In this document: positions 11,627 to 24,531 of the stretch, one piece after another | Layout of the letters: every line of letters starts with the position of its first letter | How positions within the stretch are numbered: position 1 is the stretch's first letter | Source: Isoetes taiwanensis | Taxonomy: Eukaryota; Streptophyta; Lycopodiopsida; Isoetales; Isoetaceae | Direction: 5' to 3' | Assembly (NCBI GenBank): GCA_021234155.1 | Contig: JAJEKV010000034.1 | Location: 11,682,697-11,746,696, forward strand | Length of the DNA: 64,000 nt | Translations under genes and position numbers: made by a program | The notes under the pieces: generated by a model | What the model was told of the DNA's origin: nothing | Database searches by the model: none | The model's input: only the letters and a program-made list of their open reading frames with translations

Positions 11627-11923
11627 TGACATGGCATATGTGATCATGGCGATCCAGTGATGCAGTAATGATGCAGTAGGTGCCACGAGGGCGATCTGCC
11701 TAGGTGGCAAATACGAAATTCAAAGGGTATACACCATTGAAGGGGTGTGATGATGTGGCAGTGACGTGGTGATGACGTGGCAGGGGCTATAAATATGTAA
11801 CCACGGTTGGGGTTTTTCCAACCATAACCATATGCAATAAAGTGTGATCCTTCGTTCTAGTTTCCTTGGGTGTTCTCTTTCATAGGGCTACACTTCTCTC
11901 GAGTCGCGAGCTAAGGCTCGACA
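11627..11923 (+). repeat. 3' LTR of the TR-GAG element
   Basis: A direct copy of the 5' LTR with scattered substitutions and a small duplication (GATGCAGTAAT). A purine-rich stretch AAAAGGAGCAAG lies just upstream and could act as polypurine tract. Confidence 0.7.
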
Positions 11924-12327
11924 GGAACCAATAGTAAAACTCAAAGATAATGAACAATAGGCCCCTAGTTGGCCAACTGTGACTAACCCAATAGCCACAA
12001 ATATAAAGAAACGTAAGTAACTAGCCAACATAACGAAGATGTATGTAAAATCTAACCTCGTATGGACACGTGAAACATAACCAGAGAGAACACCTCATCA
12101 CCTTTTTGGAGACGTGAACCTCTGCGCCATTCATGCCAAGCGCGTTACCATAATGCCAAAGGAATTGGCATTGGTTCAAAGGATTCGAGGAGATCCCGCT
12201 TAACCTCAAATTTTTTATAAACTTATATCGTTACTGTATTTTTGTCCTTTTATATAAATACAAATTCTGTAGATATTTCTTTTGCACACATTGTTGTTTT
12301 CTATAATCATATAATTTACAAATATTA

Positions 12328-12398
<71 letters not shown>

Positions 12399-12482
12399 AT
12401 TTAGTAGTAGTAGGCGTCGAGTAGTTTAAAAAAAGTTAACTCAAAGTTTCACAATTTTCTTTGCTTTCTTCAAGCATTTTCT
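11924..12482. other. Non-coding gap
   Basis: AT-rich sequence without a readable gene. It contains the TAG microsatellite described separately. Confidence 0.5.
12330..12413 (+). repeat. (TAG)n microsatellite
   Basis: More than 20 consecutive TAG units with one interruption near 12399. Confidence 0.95.
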
Positions 12483-13020
12483 CACCTCCTCCTCTCTTCC
12501 TTTCTACCATGGAGTTCTCCACACGCCAGCAATGGTACGTGGATGGCGAGCACTGGGATCCCCAGTTCCATTTCAGTCTCTTCACACCTACCTGCTACCG
12601 GAAGTAGACACTCCCTGACTGTACCTCGAAATGCATCCAACACGGGGACCCTCCTCGACTGTACCTTGATCGAGACATTTTGTAGCAGACATTGGGGGAC
12701 GACAATCACGCAGACAATGTCCTTTGTAGCATCCAACAATGAGCGAAGAATGCCCCCATTCTCCACTTCGGCAAGCAGGCCTAATTTGAAGCCCGCTTCG
12801 CTCTAGCTATCGTCATGGATCATTACATCAATGATAAGGACACACCCTCGGAAAAGGGAAAGGTGCTGATTCCCTCTAGCTCCAGCCCCAAAGATGATGA
12901 GCGGGTTAGCCATATCGACTTCGAGCGATGGAAACGGCTCGCTGCAGAGATGCCCATGCATAGGAGTCGGGGTCACAAACTCGCCGGGTTGGATGGCAAC
13001 ATAGTTTGCACATAAGGTGA
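12483..13020 (+). other. Frame fragments of unknown origin
   Basis: A frame from an ATG at 12510 (MEFSTRQQWYVDGEHWDPQF) stops after about 32 codons, and two others (12543-12806, 12815-13015) follow. The composition is less AT-rich than the flanks, as in a decayed gene or element. No family is recognised. Confidence 0.2.
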
Positions 13021-13770
13021 AGAGCAGACGACAATTGGTAGGAGCAGGCGCAACCATCGAAGGTAATATACCCACACGACAAGTGGAAGACGAGAGGTGC
13101 TTGAAAGTTGTTGTAAACAACATTTCAAATATAGAGAGTTTGGAATGACACGTTGAATATACCAAAGTCTGGAGTATGAACAAGGTAGGCACCCAATGAA
13201 CATCTCACCAAGGAGGATGTGCTCTGGACTTGGTATCGTGTGTGTATCTCGAGGAGTAGCTCCGCATTGATATATGCGTATTTGGACCATTTAATGGTAA
13301 AACATAGCAAGAAAAAGAAAGGGTGTATAATAGGACTTTTAGTTCACATATATGAATACGGAAGTAATGAAGATAAGAATTCCTATACTAGACATTAAGT
13401 ATGTCCACCAGGAACTTGGGGTGGCATGTGCCCCTATGGAATTTATGACTAGAGCGTGAGGACCAAGGCAACCTAAGGCTAGAGAGTCTAGAAGGTGTGG
13501 TGTGAAAACCACAGCATATGTAATACAAGGAGCTAGGTGGCTACGTCAACGAATTACATTTGAGTCTAGAGTTAGGGTTGGTGCACACATGTTACTATAT
13601 CTCATAATAACAACGTAGTGGTTTCGGATGTTTGAAGGAGATCGAAGATGTTACTTATGATATTCAGATGTATATCATATTAAAAGATAGAAGAATAGCC
13701 GTACAAGGTGAGTGAAACATGAATTGACAAGGTTTAAAGAATGAGCGTAATGATATGCTTATATACGAAG
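13021..13770 (+). repeat. Dispersed repeat family R, copy A
   Basis: From GACAATTG to ATATGCTTATA this matches the R copy at 62695-63575 in the same orientation, with many substitutions. Shared blocks include CTTGAAAGTTG, CCAAAGTCTGGAGTATGAAC, CTTGGTATCGTGTGTGTAT and CACACATGTTACTATAT. No protein is encoded. Confidence 0.8.
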
Positions 13771-16700
13771 ATATTGGGTTAGGTATGCTTTATCAGAGAT
13801 AAGCATTCAAGTTATCCCAATGGTTGGAGTTGACTATCTTAGATACGTCGTACTAAGGGAGATGAGAAGAGTTTAAATCAGTGAGAATAGCTAGAGTAAG
13901 TCTAGCATATACAGTGATGTCACATTCAGAAACATCCCAAGGATGGTTGGAACGGTGTTGGAATAACCGATAATGAGAGCTTAGCTACTCAAAGGTTCTA
14001 GATACCAATGAATTACTTCATTGTTAATAAGCTGAGAGCATTTATTTGGTTTTGGGAATAAAAAGATGTATAAAATATCGCATCCCCCTGATGGAAGAGA
14101 AGAAGGAGTACGATGACTTTGATGATTGTACCTTTAGGGATAACCAAGTCGAGGGCAATACATAGGAATTCCAAGTCCCGATAAAATCAAGACGAGGTGT
14201 ATTGATCAGAAGGGTTAAGATTATATAGACCAATAGTCCATATAGTCGAAGAGTTACCCTACACGCGGGGGAACAATTCTAGGTACTAAAGTAGAAGCTG
14301 GAGGATCTGTTGCCTTGAGGCATAGAGCCCTTAGAGGTTATGACTTTGAAACTCTTAAGAGTGTAAGGAGCCGGATAATCTTATGGTGATTACTAACGAA
14401 GATCGAAACATTGGGTTTTCCTATTAAGAGACCAGGAGGTTTTAGTGCCTCCGCTTCATTATGAGGGAGCCAAAGGCGACAAGATTTGAAGTAATCAAAA
14501 GTTGAAGTTGACACGATAACTTAAGAAATTAGGTTAATTGTGACTAAGCATGGTTAATATGGAGGACATAAAGAATCCTTAGTGAAAGAAGCCTTTAGAA
14601 AAGCTCTGCATGTGAGGTAATAGCCTTCGGAATTATGGCATAATCCCGTGGGGGAAATCAGAGGTTATGTACGGGGTTAAAGTACCATAAGGCACTAAAG
14701 GAATGGTTGAAATAACTAGAGACCCTATCAAAATGTAGGCAGCATATACAAGTCCAACATAGAGTCGGCCCCTGTCCATTTGGGAAAATAGGTGGCGAAG
14801 CCACATCATAAAGGTACATAGGCAATGGGTTTGTTTGAAGGACTACCACGGTTATAGTTTAGCTAAGTTAGAGCAGAGCTCTAGCATTGTGGGATGTGGA
14901 GATATGTTTATTATGTACATATCATGTACACATACGATAAACATCTTAAGGAGGTAATCTAGGTGGCGACACAAGGAGAGAAAGACGTGCGTATCCTAAA
15001 GTTACTGATGAAGGGTCTGGAGATACATTCGAAATGTGCAAAGGACCGTCAATCTGTTGCATGCTAGGGTATGATGTGGTAGTTGGCACTTGGAATAAAT
15101 GTCAACGGCCAATAGAATAAAGCTTAAGGTAGTGGGGTTGAGTAGTACAATAGTACAACTCCAGGATAAGTAGCGAATAGTTGTTACCTGGTAAATGTTC
15201 GAATGTGTCTTGCATAGACACCTAAGACTAGCTTTCCCACATGATCCATACCTGGATCAGGCAGAGGTGACGCCATGGGTTACATGGGGGTGCAAGTTAA
15301 CATATACAGGACTCGAACATTGATACAAGTCCGGGTTATATTAGACGTAGGTAATTGTAGAAAGGCTCATAAAATACAAGGCAGGCACCTTGATGACTCC
15401 AGGTAACTTACGATTCTTACAAAGGCTCAGTCACTCTTAGGCCATGACTATGGCTTAAATGAAGATGCCAAATCATCTGGAATGCCACAACAATGTGATA
15501 GTATTATGACAGAAATATGTAATGACTAACATTTCTAGGACGTTAGACAATGTTGAATCATAACCCCCAATGATAGATGGGTTGACAACATAAGGGCATA
15601 TAATAGCGGCTTAGAGGCCACAAAACGATTAATGAATACGTAAAGGAGTAAATGGATTAGTGACTCTACTGAATAAAGGTCACATCCAAAGGGTGAGTTG
15701 TGTACGTTGTAGCAGGCGTAAGGGTCGGAATACTAACATGAAGGGTAGTCTCTACTAACATGCAAAGATATACTTGCGGCCTGAAAGGTAGCAAGAGCTG
15801 AAAAACTCTTTAAGGATTTGGTGTATGAGTTAAGGAAGAAGACTTCCATGTCCTAGGACAAGATGGTGAATTGAATTCACCAAGGACATTTTTAATAATT
15901 AGATAAATAGGTAGATAGCATTTATACGTCTTGCCATATTGGCAGCGTCCATGAGGACATATGAGGGACTCTCAGAGACTTGAAGACAAGATGTCTGGAT
16001 AGAGGAGGCCTAGCTTGAGAGGTCTTTGGGTGGTACTGTCCCTTGGTTTATTCATATAATCCCTTGGAATATATAAGTTCATTTGCAGAACCTAAGGACG
16101 ACTAGGCATTAAAATAATGGTTGGAAACATTTTGCTGGGACCATATCTAGGTACCCTAGAAGGAGGTGAGTAGTCAACAATGGTTGGATGGCATTGGAAT
16201 GTACGGGAGAACAACTCCAAAAGAAGGTAGACTGCTGTCACTTGGACAGGCGTGTGGCGCAGATAATTAATCACATCCATATAGACGGTGAAGTTTGGCA
16301 CAAAATAATACCAAAGTTTGTACTCTAGATAAATTAGAGTAAAGTGTTGACATTATTGTGGGGGTTTTAACACAAGCATTCACTACGTATTACAGAGTAT
16401 GTGTCGTAGTCTAGGGAAATGGTCCATAAAAAAAACACGACCATTGAGAAGAAGTAATGAAGGGTGGTGTGGATTAAAGCTACCCATGGTCTAGAGGGGT
16501 GTTGCATGGCAGTCCCTAGTTGGTTGGGCGAAAAGAGATCCTTTCTCTGGGAAATGAGACGAGTCAAGGTTTAGACACTAGAGAGAGACAACGTTAACTA
16601 TAATTATGTCTATTAAACATTACTTTATATAACGTCGAATAAGGTCTAATATAAAGCATATGAATGTAGTATGGATTGAATCACGACAAGGTCCGAAGAA

Positions 16701-16967
16701 ATTGTGTTATCAAGGCACCTACCAAAGGAAAAATAATTAAAGTTATAGGTCGAGGAACGCCGATAACTGGACATTATTATCGTCGCTTAAAGAATATCCA
16801 AGGATATAACACATGTGGTATTCTAGAGAGTTGCCCTGTCGTTGTTAATTAAATTCCGGAATTAGTCCCACCAAGTGAGTTGATGTTATCATAACAAGTT
16901 GGCCGGACTTGCTAGATTACGTCGTTTAATTTGGTTGGTTTATTCCTAGGAAATACTAGCTTTATAT
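13771..16967. other. Long non-coding stretch, probably old repeat
   Basis: About 3.2 kb without any long frame on either strand, directly continuing R copy A. It may be the rest of a large non-coding element (for example a long LTR or LARD), but I found no second copy of it in the window. Confidence 0.4.
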
Positions 16968-17002
16968 ATGGTTAACAGTTATCCGGTCGACTGTGGGAGA
17001 GA

Positions 17003-17110
17003 GAGGTCGACTCCCGTGGCTATGGCAAGACTGCTTACTCTGGCGGCTATGGCGAGAGAGTTTGCTCCGGCGGCTATGGCGAAAAGAGCTATGAGAGGGC
17101 TTGCTCCGGT
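17003..17110 (+). repeat. Degenerate tandem of GGCTATGGCGA units
   Basis: The unit (G)GGCTATGGCGAGA/AAG occurs about four times within a 68-codon frame (16968-17174), giving a repeated AxMAR/K peptide pattern. No known protein is recognised. Confidence 0.5.
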
Positions 17111-17214
17111 GAAGTTGTTACCTCCACAACGTGGGTTTACCAAAAGGCAAGCCTCTAATTTAAATATGGAATAGATGCACTATATATATCAGAAAAAGGG
17201 TTATATCCCTTCAA

Positions 17215-17300
17215 GAAAGAAGTTGGCTTATTGGTAAAGGCGTTGGTTTGGGTGTAGGAGGTCAGGGGTTCAATCCCATGATGTATCTTTTGCTAAAAAG
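17215..17300 (+). mobile_element. tRNA-derived SINE head 1
   Basis: A box-like TGGCTTATTGG (17224-17234) is followed 33 bases later by B box-like GGTTCAATCCC (17268-17278), the spacing of a polymerase III promoter. No cloverleaf can be drawn, so it is a SINE head rather than a tRNA gene. Confidence 0.5.
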
Positions 17301-17367
17301 AACTGCTAATTGGATAAAACTGAACATTAAATATGTATAATAAAGAAATAGAACATAAATATGCTAC

Positions 17368-17475
17368 ATAAAGAGAGTTGGCAAAATGGAAAGAGTGTTG
17401 GGTTGGAAGTTGGAGGTCACGAGTTCAAAACGCGGGCAGAAAAGGAAAAGTTTAGTTCTTTTTTTTTTTCTTTAG
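17368..17475 (+). mobile_element. tRNA-derived SINE head 2
   Basis: TTGGCAAAATGG (near 17380) and GAGTTCAAAAC (near 17421) repeat the A/B-box layout of the head 150 bases upstream. A T-rich run follows at 17457-17471. Confidence 0.45.
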
Positions 17476-20400
17476 ATATATTTATTATATTATGAGGTTT
17501 CCATGACTACACAAAGCATCTTACTTTATCCCCATTTTGTATATGATAGTGGCTGCTGAATCTCCTCAAAAACATGCCTCCAATGGTCTGGTCTTTGTTA
17601 CATAAGACATGATCTATTCCTATTTCCTTCTTGAAAGATGGATGGCAGCTACCTCTTTATGACATATGAATGTTTTACAATGTTGAGAGCCTTTTCGTTC
17701 AATATTTAGACCAGATAAGTGTATGGCTCCTAGTCTAACTTGCTGCTCGATCTTCATAAAAGCTTAATCCCTATGGGGCATTTTAGCAACAAATTGTCTT
17801 AGTCACATATCCTATTGCATAGAACCATAGAGCTGTAAACAAATGGCGTCCCATAATATTTCTTAAGCTTTGAAATTTCAGATTGTATACTGCTAGCCAC
17901 TGTGCAGAAATTCCTGTGGTTAACGTCTTGGCTATAAAGAATTTGTTTTTTCCATTTGGACTAAAAAACCATTAACCTATATTCGTAAAATACTGCATTT
18001 CCCCTTTAGGGTTTCGAAATACTTTAGGTTTCTCCTTTAGGGCATGGTTACTTACAAATGTTCGCATATGAAGGTCTGGCCGTCTTTCGATTCTTTGCTG
18101 GCCTTATAATTTACGGGATCAGATTCATATTCTGTTGGCTTCGCCTCATGATGGCATGCTCTGCAGCCGCAATGGTATTGGTGTTGCTCAAATCTCTCTG
18201 TTAGCAAGGTCGTGCCTCATGTTTACAAGCTCTGCAACTGCTTCTGATTTTATCTGCTTCTGATGGAGGTTCTCAGGATGGAACTGATGGCAAAAACGCC
18301 AACATGACGAATCATGTTTTTGCTTGATATATATCTAGATCTCATTTCACCTTGCTTCTTTTTCATGTTCATTATAAGTCAAGTTATGCAGCTACCTTAG
18401 TTTAATCTTCTTAGAGTGATTCTCCAACAGGGAGTAAAGGTACTCAGATCTACTTTGTTGCAGAAATTTTAGTTGAAGTTCTTCTCTATTTATTTTCACA
18501 GTTATTGGGTCTATGAAGCTCTATCTGTATGTTCTATTTGATCATCCAGGATCTTAGGGTGTGATAGATCATCATCATTTTTCTTTATTTATTCTGTTCT
18601 ATGTCAGCCTGCTCACTTACGGTCTTTAAATAAATGCTTTAACTGCCTCATACATTATTATGTTCTTTTAACGAATGCTTTAAATGCCTCATACATTCTA
18701 ATCTATAAGTTATCTGCTTATTATTTATAGATATTGCTTAGGATGTTCATTCTACTTGGATAGATTTTGGAAGTTAGTTGCAGCCCCCTTTCTGATGCTT
18801 CCCTATATGCCACTGCATGTTATATTTTCATTATCACAGGATTCATTTGTTTACTTAGTCGAATTTTGGGAGATACTTGCAACCCCTTATGTTGCTTTCC
18901 TTTATGCCCCTGCATTATTTGTTCCCATTACCATAGGGATCATCCATGTACACCTTAGATTTTTATCTCTCTCATTAAGTCCCTAAATTCCGACATTGAG
19001 GTCCATAGTACTCTATATTATTTGTTCCCCTTGCTACTCTAGGTCTGCTTTCTAAAATTTTAACCATACTCTTAAACCGATGTGCTAGGTCCTCAGGCTA
19101 GTATACATCTTTTAAGGATTTAGTCTTCCAAGTGCCAAACTCTGCTTCTGTTGTAAAGTTCTGTGACCCTTATGCTGTATTTATCTTGCCTGGTTCCCCC
19201 CTTGGGTCCTTATCACTTTAAAAGGTTAATAATATAGTCAATTTTTTTTGCAACTCTATTACCTTTGCTTCTTGTTTAAATTCTGCCTTTCTCACAAGAT
19301 TACTGTATTTGGTGTTCCTTTTTACACCTTCTATTGCCTTTCTTGTTGATGCGTCCTTGTTTGCTTAGTTTATTTTTTATTTTCCTTTAACTAATTGCTC
19401 CTGTCGTGACGACCCATGACACCTGTCATGTTAAACATTGGCTGTAAACTTGTGCCATAGATTGGCAGATATATCTTTGTTGTTCTGATTAATGTTAGCT
19501 GTGAACTACCCCAGCCCTATGCCATCTGTTCAGTATATCAGTTCTATATTCCAATCTCTAACTTGTGCCATAGATAGCCATGTATATCTTTCTTGTTTTG
19601 ATTAATGTCAGCTACTATCCTTGCCCTATGCATTTTGATCAGTATCTAAGTTCTATCTTCCAATCTCTTGTAACAGGGTTTATTTTTCGTTTTTCGGTTC
19701 GGCCCTTTCCATTCCCTTTCTATTATTTCTTTATCTAGCTTAAAGCATTCCGTTTTTATGTAAAATGTACGTTTATCTGAGTTTATGGTAACAAGTTCCT
19801 TTCAATTTGAGCTTATTAATAGTATTAATGCCAACCCTATTGGTATTGTTTACCCTCTCCTTTGTATATGTATTTTGACATGCTAATATGATCTATAGTC
19901 ATAATTTTCAACTGTCTTGTTTCAACGTAAAGTTGTTAAATGGTGAAGGGCGTTAAGCCGGATGGGTCTTTAGCTTACCTGTGTGTGGCTTATGCATTTA
20001 CCCTCTTTAGGCTAACTTGCATTTGGTTCCACTGCAGGTAACCGGACTTATCCCTCCATGTGGTGTTTTCCATGGTGTTCAATGAGCAAGAGCAAAAACC
20101 ACTGCTCAAATCTGGAATGTTTAACTTCGGAAGTTAGCTTCTTGGTGACATCTATTTACTTTTCTCTGTTTTAAGTTGTTATATATTGTTCCACCACCGT
20201 GGATGGTTGAGTCATAAATTATATTATGCAAACCAGTTGCTTTGTATATGCTACTTATGAATCATTCATAGATCTGCAGTATTCCTTTACTATTGCGATA
20301 TTTTATGTTGTTTTAAAGCTCCAAATGTTATGTGATTTATATTTCAATCTCTTATATTTGAATATCATATTTCTTTTGTCTACGTTGTAAATGTTATGTA

Positions 20401-20621
20401 CTTGAGCTATTCTTTTTTGAACCATGTCTTTAAAATCTTGGTGTTTACTATGTAAGCTTTTCTTTCTGATCTATTTTTTATTTTGATTTGCTCCTTATCA
20501 GGGCCTAGAATTAGATTGCACCTGTCTAGTTCTAGGATTGCAATTGACGGTCTTATTTTTCCAAATGGAACTATAAGGCCTAAAGTCTGTTGTTTCTTAT
20601 GGTCTTAACAGGCTCGAAAGG
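17476..20621. other. AT-rich non-coding region
   Basis: About 3.1 kb with intron-like T-rich composition and several good splice-like signals (for example CTGCAG near 20032). No conserved exon could be read on either strand. A T run lies at 20622-20640. Confidence 0.5.
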
Positions 20622-20640
20622 TTTTTTTTTTTTTTTTTTT

Positions 20641-22629
20641 AATGGACGCATATTTTTATACGGCGGACCGTATATAGGGCGCTGTTAGCGTTATACGCTA
20701 ATAACTTTCAAAAAGAAACACTTCATCCGCTAGCAGCGCCCCTTTTGACTTTTCGCCTTGGTGTTGCCATTTCGACCTCGGGAAACGTGCCCCCTAGGGC
20801 ATTTGGGAGGTGCCCGATCCATTGGAACCATTTTCGCCTTCATCTGAGCTACCTACAAAAAGTTATGGCCCATCTAAACTTGGGTCCTCCAACCACACCT
20901 TTTTCCCTCCAAAATCACCCTAAACTTCCTAAATCTCAACAATTGCTTACATCAACCTAGCACGAGACTAAATCACCGAAAGGTTAGGCAGTCCAACTAG
21001 CTTAACTCCCACTTAACTACCGAACTAATCGGGTAGAGATTTGTCAAGCTATGATTCCTAACCGTAATCATGGCTCGATACCACCGCGGATGCTCCCCTA
21101 ACATATACGCGGCACTCTGGACGATACAAAGACTCCGGACGTATACATACAGGGACTTCCCCCTCCCATGGCAATCCCCGTCTAACTCGGACCACCCATA
21201 GAAAGATGCCCGGGTGAAGGACACGGAGGTGTCATTCGGCCCACGCCTTCAATGGGACTCCTATATCGCGGAAGCGTGAATACAAGGTTAGCACACATCA
21301 TAATCATATAATAAATATCCACCACGAAGGGTGGCACATCCATCCAAATGATGATAACAGAAAAGAAGATGCATCTAATCCTAAGGAAAACACCCCAAAC
21401 CCCGTGTTTCTACCCCTACGTCTCCTGTGGATGGGATGGATCGGCTTCGGCCTCAAGAGATCGCCAGACATAGGTATAACCCCGGCGCTATCGGCATAGA
21501 ACAAAGGCTAGGGTTGTCCACTCTATCCGCCCCCCCCGCACACACTTTGCGATAAGCTGAATCAATCTATGGCGCCATTGTAGCCTTCCTGAGACGCAAT
21601 CCCCTGTATCACCCTTAGGGACTACTCCCAAGTTACATCTCCCTGTTCCGACGAGGCGTGTCAGTGGAAGCGTCCCTTCCAGAGTAGCAAAGGATTCCAT
21701 GGGCGAAGCTAGAGAATACGTGCGGCCGATCACACACCCCGCATCCGCATCGACTTACTCCCCTAAATCTACTCAAAGTACAGGCCCACAAATGCACCCA
21801 GGGAGTGTCGGACCCATACCCTTAGCCTAGTTCACCGGCCCGGCCATCGTGCCTAGCTCATCAGAGGAGTCCCCCGTGTAGCCTTTTATGCTCAGCGAGA
21901 CCCCACCCCACACTTCATCACTACGCCCTTTTCTCGGTGCTCAATCATGCCATAGAATCCACATGTTTCTGGGTTCTTATGCACAGGCCGCAACTAATGG
22001 GAATAATACAGGGTTCTATCTAGGAGCATACTACAATACATGGGCTCAGAGGTCTCTACCCCCCGTAATCCCCCATCTCTGGAGTGCTAACTAGGCAAAG
22101 AACTACTAAACCATTAACCAAAGCACATACAGAAACTAGAGATAAGAATACTCACCATATCAATCAAGGGTTAGCCTAACAGGTAAACCACAAAGAAAAC
22201 AGAGAGAGAACACACCAGGCGCTATGCTATAAATCAACAAGGTAACCTACTGACTAACCGTCAAATCGGTCTTGGGCTGCTCCATCTCGACTAATTGAAG
22301 GGCGCCTGGCGGCTGCTCCTCCTCCTCCATCTCCAATTGCTCCTAATTCGAATTGGGGCACAAAAGCCCCAATTTGGGTGTCCCAAAATGGAAACCCTGC
22401 CTTGCCCAATCGATTTGGGCCAGGTGGCATGTTATTAATTAACTAATTAAGCTAATTAGGTTAATTAAGACAAAAATACACTTAATTAGGTTTTATTAAT
22501 TTAGCATAGCTAAATTAATCCCTTTTAGGTCAACCCCCTAGGTTAACATACCCCATGGTGGCGTATCCCTACTACGTGACGTGTCAGTATATTTATACGT
22601 ATACTATATAAATACGTGGAACGTCACAA
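20641..22629 (-). repeat. LTR of a chromovirus-type element, minus orientation
   Basis: The reverse complement of this region aligns in blocks with 25166-26700: GACGTTCCACGTATTTATA near its start, the TAATTA-rich stretch, CGTGGG.CGAATGACACCTCC and TGGTCCGAG. It is therefore an LTR-derived segment inverted with respect to the LTR on the right. It joins the reverse-transcriptase fragment abruptly at 22629. No coding content. Confidence 0.65.
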
Positions 22630-22634
22630 TGTCT

Positions 22635-23440
22635 TTCATGAGTATCTAGACGAGTTTGTGTGACGACATCCTTATCTACAGTAAGACGTTAGAGAGCCAT
22701 GAATGCCACCTTCGACTGGCTCCACAGAAGTTGCGGCGCCATCAGCTCTTTGCCAAGTTCTCCAAATGTAAATTTTCAACCACCAGGGTGGAGTACTTGG
22801 GTCATATTTTTTCTGCTGATGGTGTTGCTACAGATCCAGATCCAGCTAAGATTGAAGCAGTCAGGGAATGACCAGCTCCTATGAATATTTCAAAAGTTAC
22901 GAGTTTCTTAGGTTTGGCGGGATATTATCGCAAGTTCGTTAAGGATTTCACCAAGATAGCAGCACCCTCACCAACCTCACAAAGCATGAGAAGGTCAAGG
23001 ATTGGGCAATCCATTGGAAGAGCAAAGTTCAACCAGGATTCCAACAGTTCAATGAAGCTTTGACCACCGCTCCAGTCCTTATACTATCAGATCCTCAGAA
23101 GGACAAGTCGGTTGCAACCGACACCAGTAAGATAGCTACTGGGGGTGTTTTGATGCAACAAGGACGGGTTTTCGCTGACTCTAAGAAGATGAATGATGCG
23201 GAACAACGATACCCCATGCATGATCAGGAATTGCTTGCGGTCGTGCGTGCCTTGTGCATATGGACGCATTATCTTCTTGGGCGACAATTCCAACTAGATA
23301 CAGATCATCAAAGTCTTCCATATATCTTCATATAGGCCAATCTTAATCTCTGGCAACGAAGATAGATGGAATTTTTGGAAGAGTATGACTTTGAGGTTGT
23401 TTATAAGCCAGGTAAGCTTAATGTTATTGCCAATGTCCTT
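22635..23440 (+). pseudogene. Chromovirus reverse transcriptase (partial) and RNase H
   Basis: Readable motifs: CDDILIYSKT (the catalytic DD box; the residue before CDD is lost through a frame break) near 22660, FSKCKFSTTRVEYLGHIFS near 22760, VTSFLGLAGYYRKFVKDF near 22900, then RNase H with ATDTSKIATGGVLMQQ near 23120, DQELLAVVRAL near 23225 and LDTDHQSL near 23297, then KPGKLNVIA near 23410. The family copies genomic RNA and removes the RNA strand. Stops near 22869 and 23335 and frame changes show decay. Confidence 0.85.
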
Positions 23441-23689
23441 TTTTGACATCCGTTGGTGATACATATATATTGTAATACTATTTCCACCCTCACCAGTGAG
23501 TTTGGGAAGACCATTGAACAATCTTTGCCAGCTAATCCTGAGTTTAGAGAAGTTTGGCAAAGCCTTTCCAAGGAATCTAGGACAGAGAAGGAGCGAGAAG
23601 CTTTCCATCATTATAAGCGGTATCTGTGGTGCGATATGGCACATTTCTTGCCATATCGCACCATATATACTGCTTTGGATATGACACTC

Positions 23690-24355
23690 TTATTTTTCAA
23701 AGATATTTTCGACTCTATGGTATACTACATACCTGTGTTTCAGATCGTAGTACTAAGTTTGTTGGCACCTTTTGGAAAGATTTCTTTAGCACTATACAAA
23801 CCAAGCTCGCCATGAGTACCGCGTATCACCCTCAGACAGATCGTCAAATGGAGCGTACCAACTGCATCATTGAGGATATGCTACAAATTTATGTCTGGAA
23901 TAAGCAATCACATTGGGCAGACTGGAATTTGCCAATAAAGGAGTCTTCAAGGATGTCTCCATTTATGATTAACTACGGCTACCAATGCCTCACTCCAGAT
24001 GCGTGGCATAATCTAGTTTCCAAGGTGGAAGTCTTACAGCAATTGCTTACAGATATGCAAGCCTTGGTAGAGGAAGTCCATGGGTATCTGTTGGCAGCGC
24101 GAAGTCGACAAAAGAGTATTGCAGATAAGCATTGAATGCCACGCGAGTTTCAAGTTAATGATTCAGTATAGTTAAAGATCAAGGTTAAGCAGGCCAAGCT
24201 CAAGATTGGCAATTGCAAGAAACTGGCACTACGATGGGCGGGACCCTTCGAGATAATTCGACGAATATGTCCTCAAATTTATGAGTTGAATTTGCCCGCA
24301 CATCTCAAAGTCCATAAAGTTTTTTATGCAAGCCGATTCTTGATATACCGACACT
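23690..24355 (+). pseudogene. Chromovirus integrase core and C-terminal part
   Basis: The DDE core is visible: VSDRSTKFVGTFWKDFF (second Asp) near 23740 and STAYHPQTDRQMERTN (Glu in MERTN) near 23820, followed by INYGYQCLTPD and the C-terminal GPFEIIRRICPQIYELNLP near 24245. The zinc-binding N-terminus is poorly preserved. There is a stop at 24133-24135. Integrase would insert the cDNA into chromatin. Confidence 0.8.
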
Positions 24356-24356
24356 T

Positions 24357-24531
24357 CTGAAATGATCAAACAATTGGAGATCGTTCCACAAGCTTTTCTC
24401 GATAGATCATATAAGCAAACGAGAAGAACACAGACATTGCAGTATTTGGTTAAGTGGAAACACTTGCCGACAGAGGATGTTACTTGGGTCCTTAAGCAAG
24501 ATCTTGATAAGGCTTACCCAGACTTTATGTG
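24357..24531 (+). pseudogene. Chromodomain at the end of chromovirus integrase
   Basis: A 57-codon open stretch contains LQYLVKWKHLPTEDVTWV followed by an acidic/aromatic helix, the hallmark of the chromodomain that chromoviruses carry at the integrase C-terminus. It defines this relic as a chromovirus. It is separated from the integrase frame by a stop at about 24360. Confidence 0.8.

Larger units (their letters stand above)
10575..11923 (+). mobile_element. Small LTR element with only a Gag-like zinc-knuckle frame (TR-GAG/TRIM type)
   Basis: Two direct terminal repeats of about 300 bp (10575-10875 and 11627-11923) flank only about 750 bp of internal sequence. Both repeats carry CTATAAATA and AATAAA in the order expected for U3-R and end in CGACA. 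The inner region has a frame with a CX2CX4HX4C zinc knuckle but no protease, RT or integrase. This fits the plant TR-GAG class of non-autonomous LTR retrotransposons, which depend on pol from other elements. The exact 5' LTR edge and a target-site duplication could not be fixed. Confidence 0.7.

Noticed and set aside
22420-22530. TTAATTA-rich stretch as a possible replication origin or MAR
   Set aside because: It recurs in the inverted LTR at 25.3 kb, so it is part of the LTR; no further evidence.
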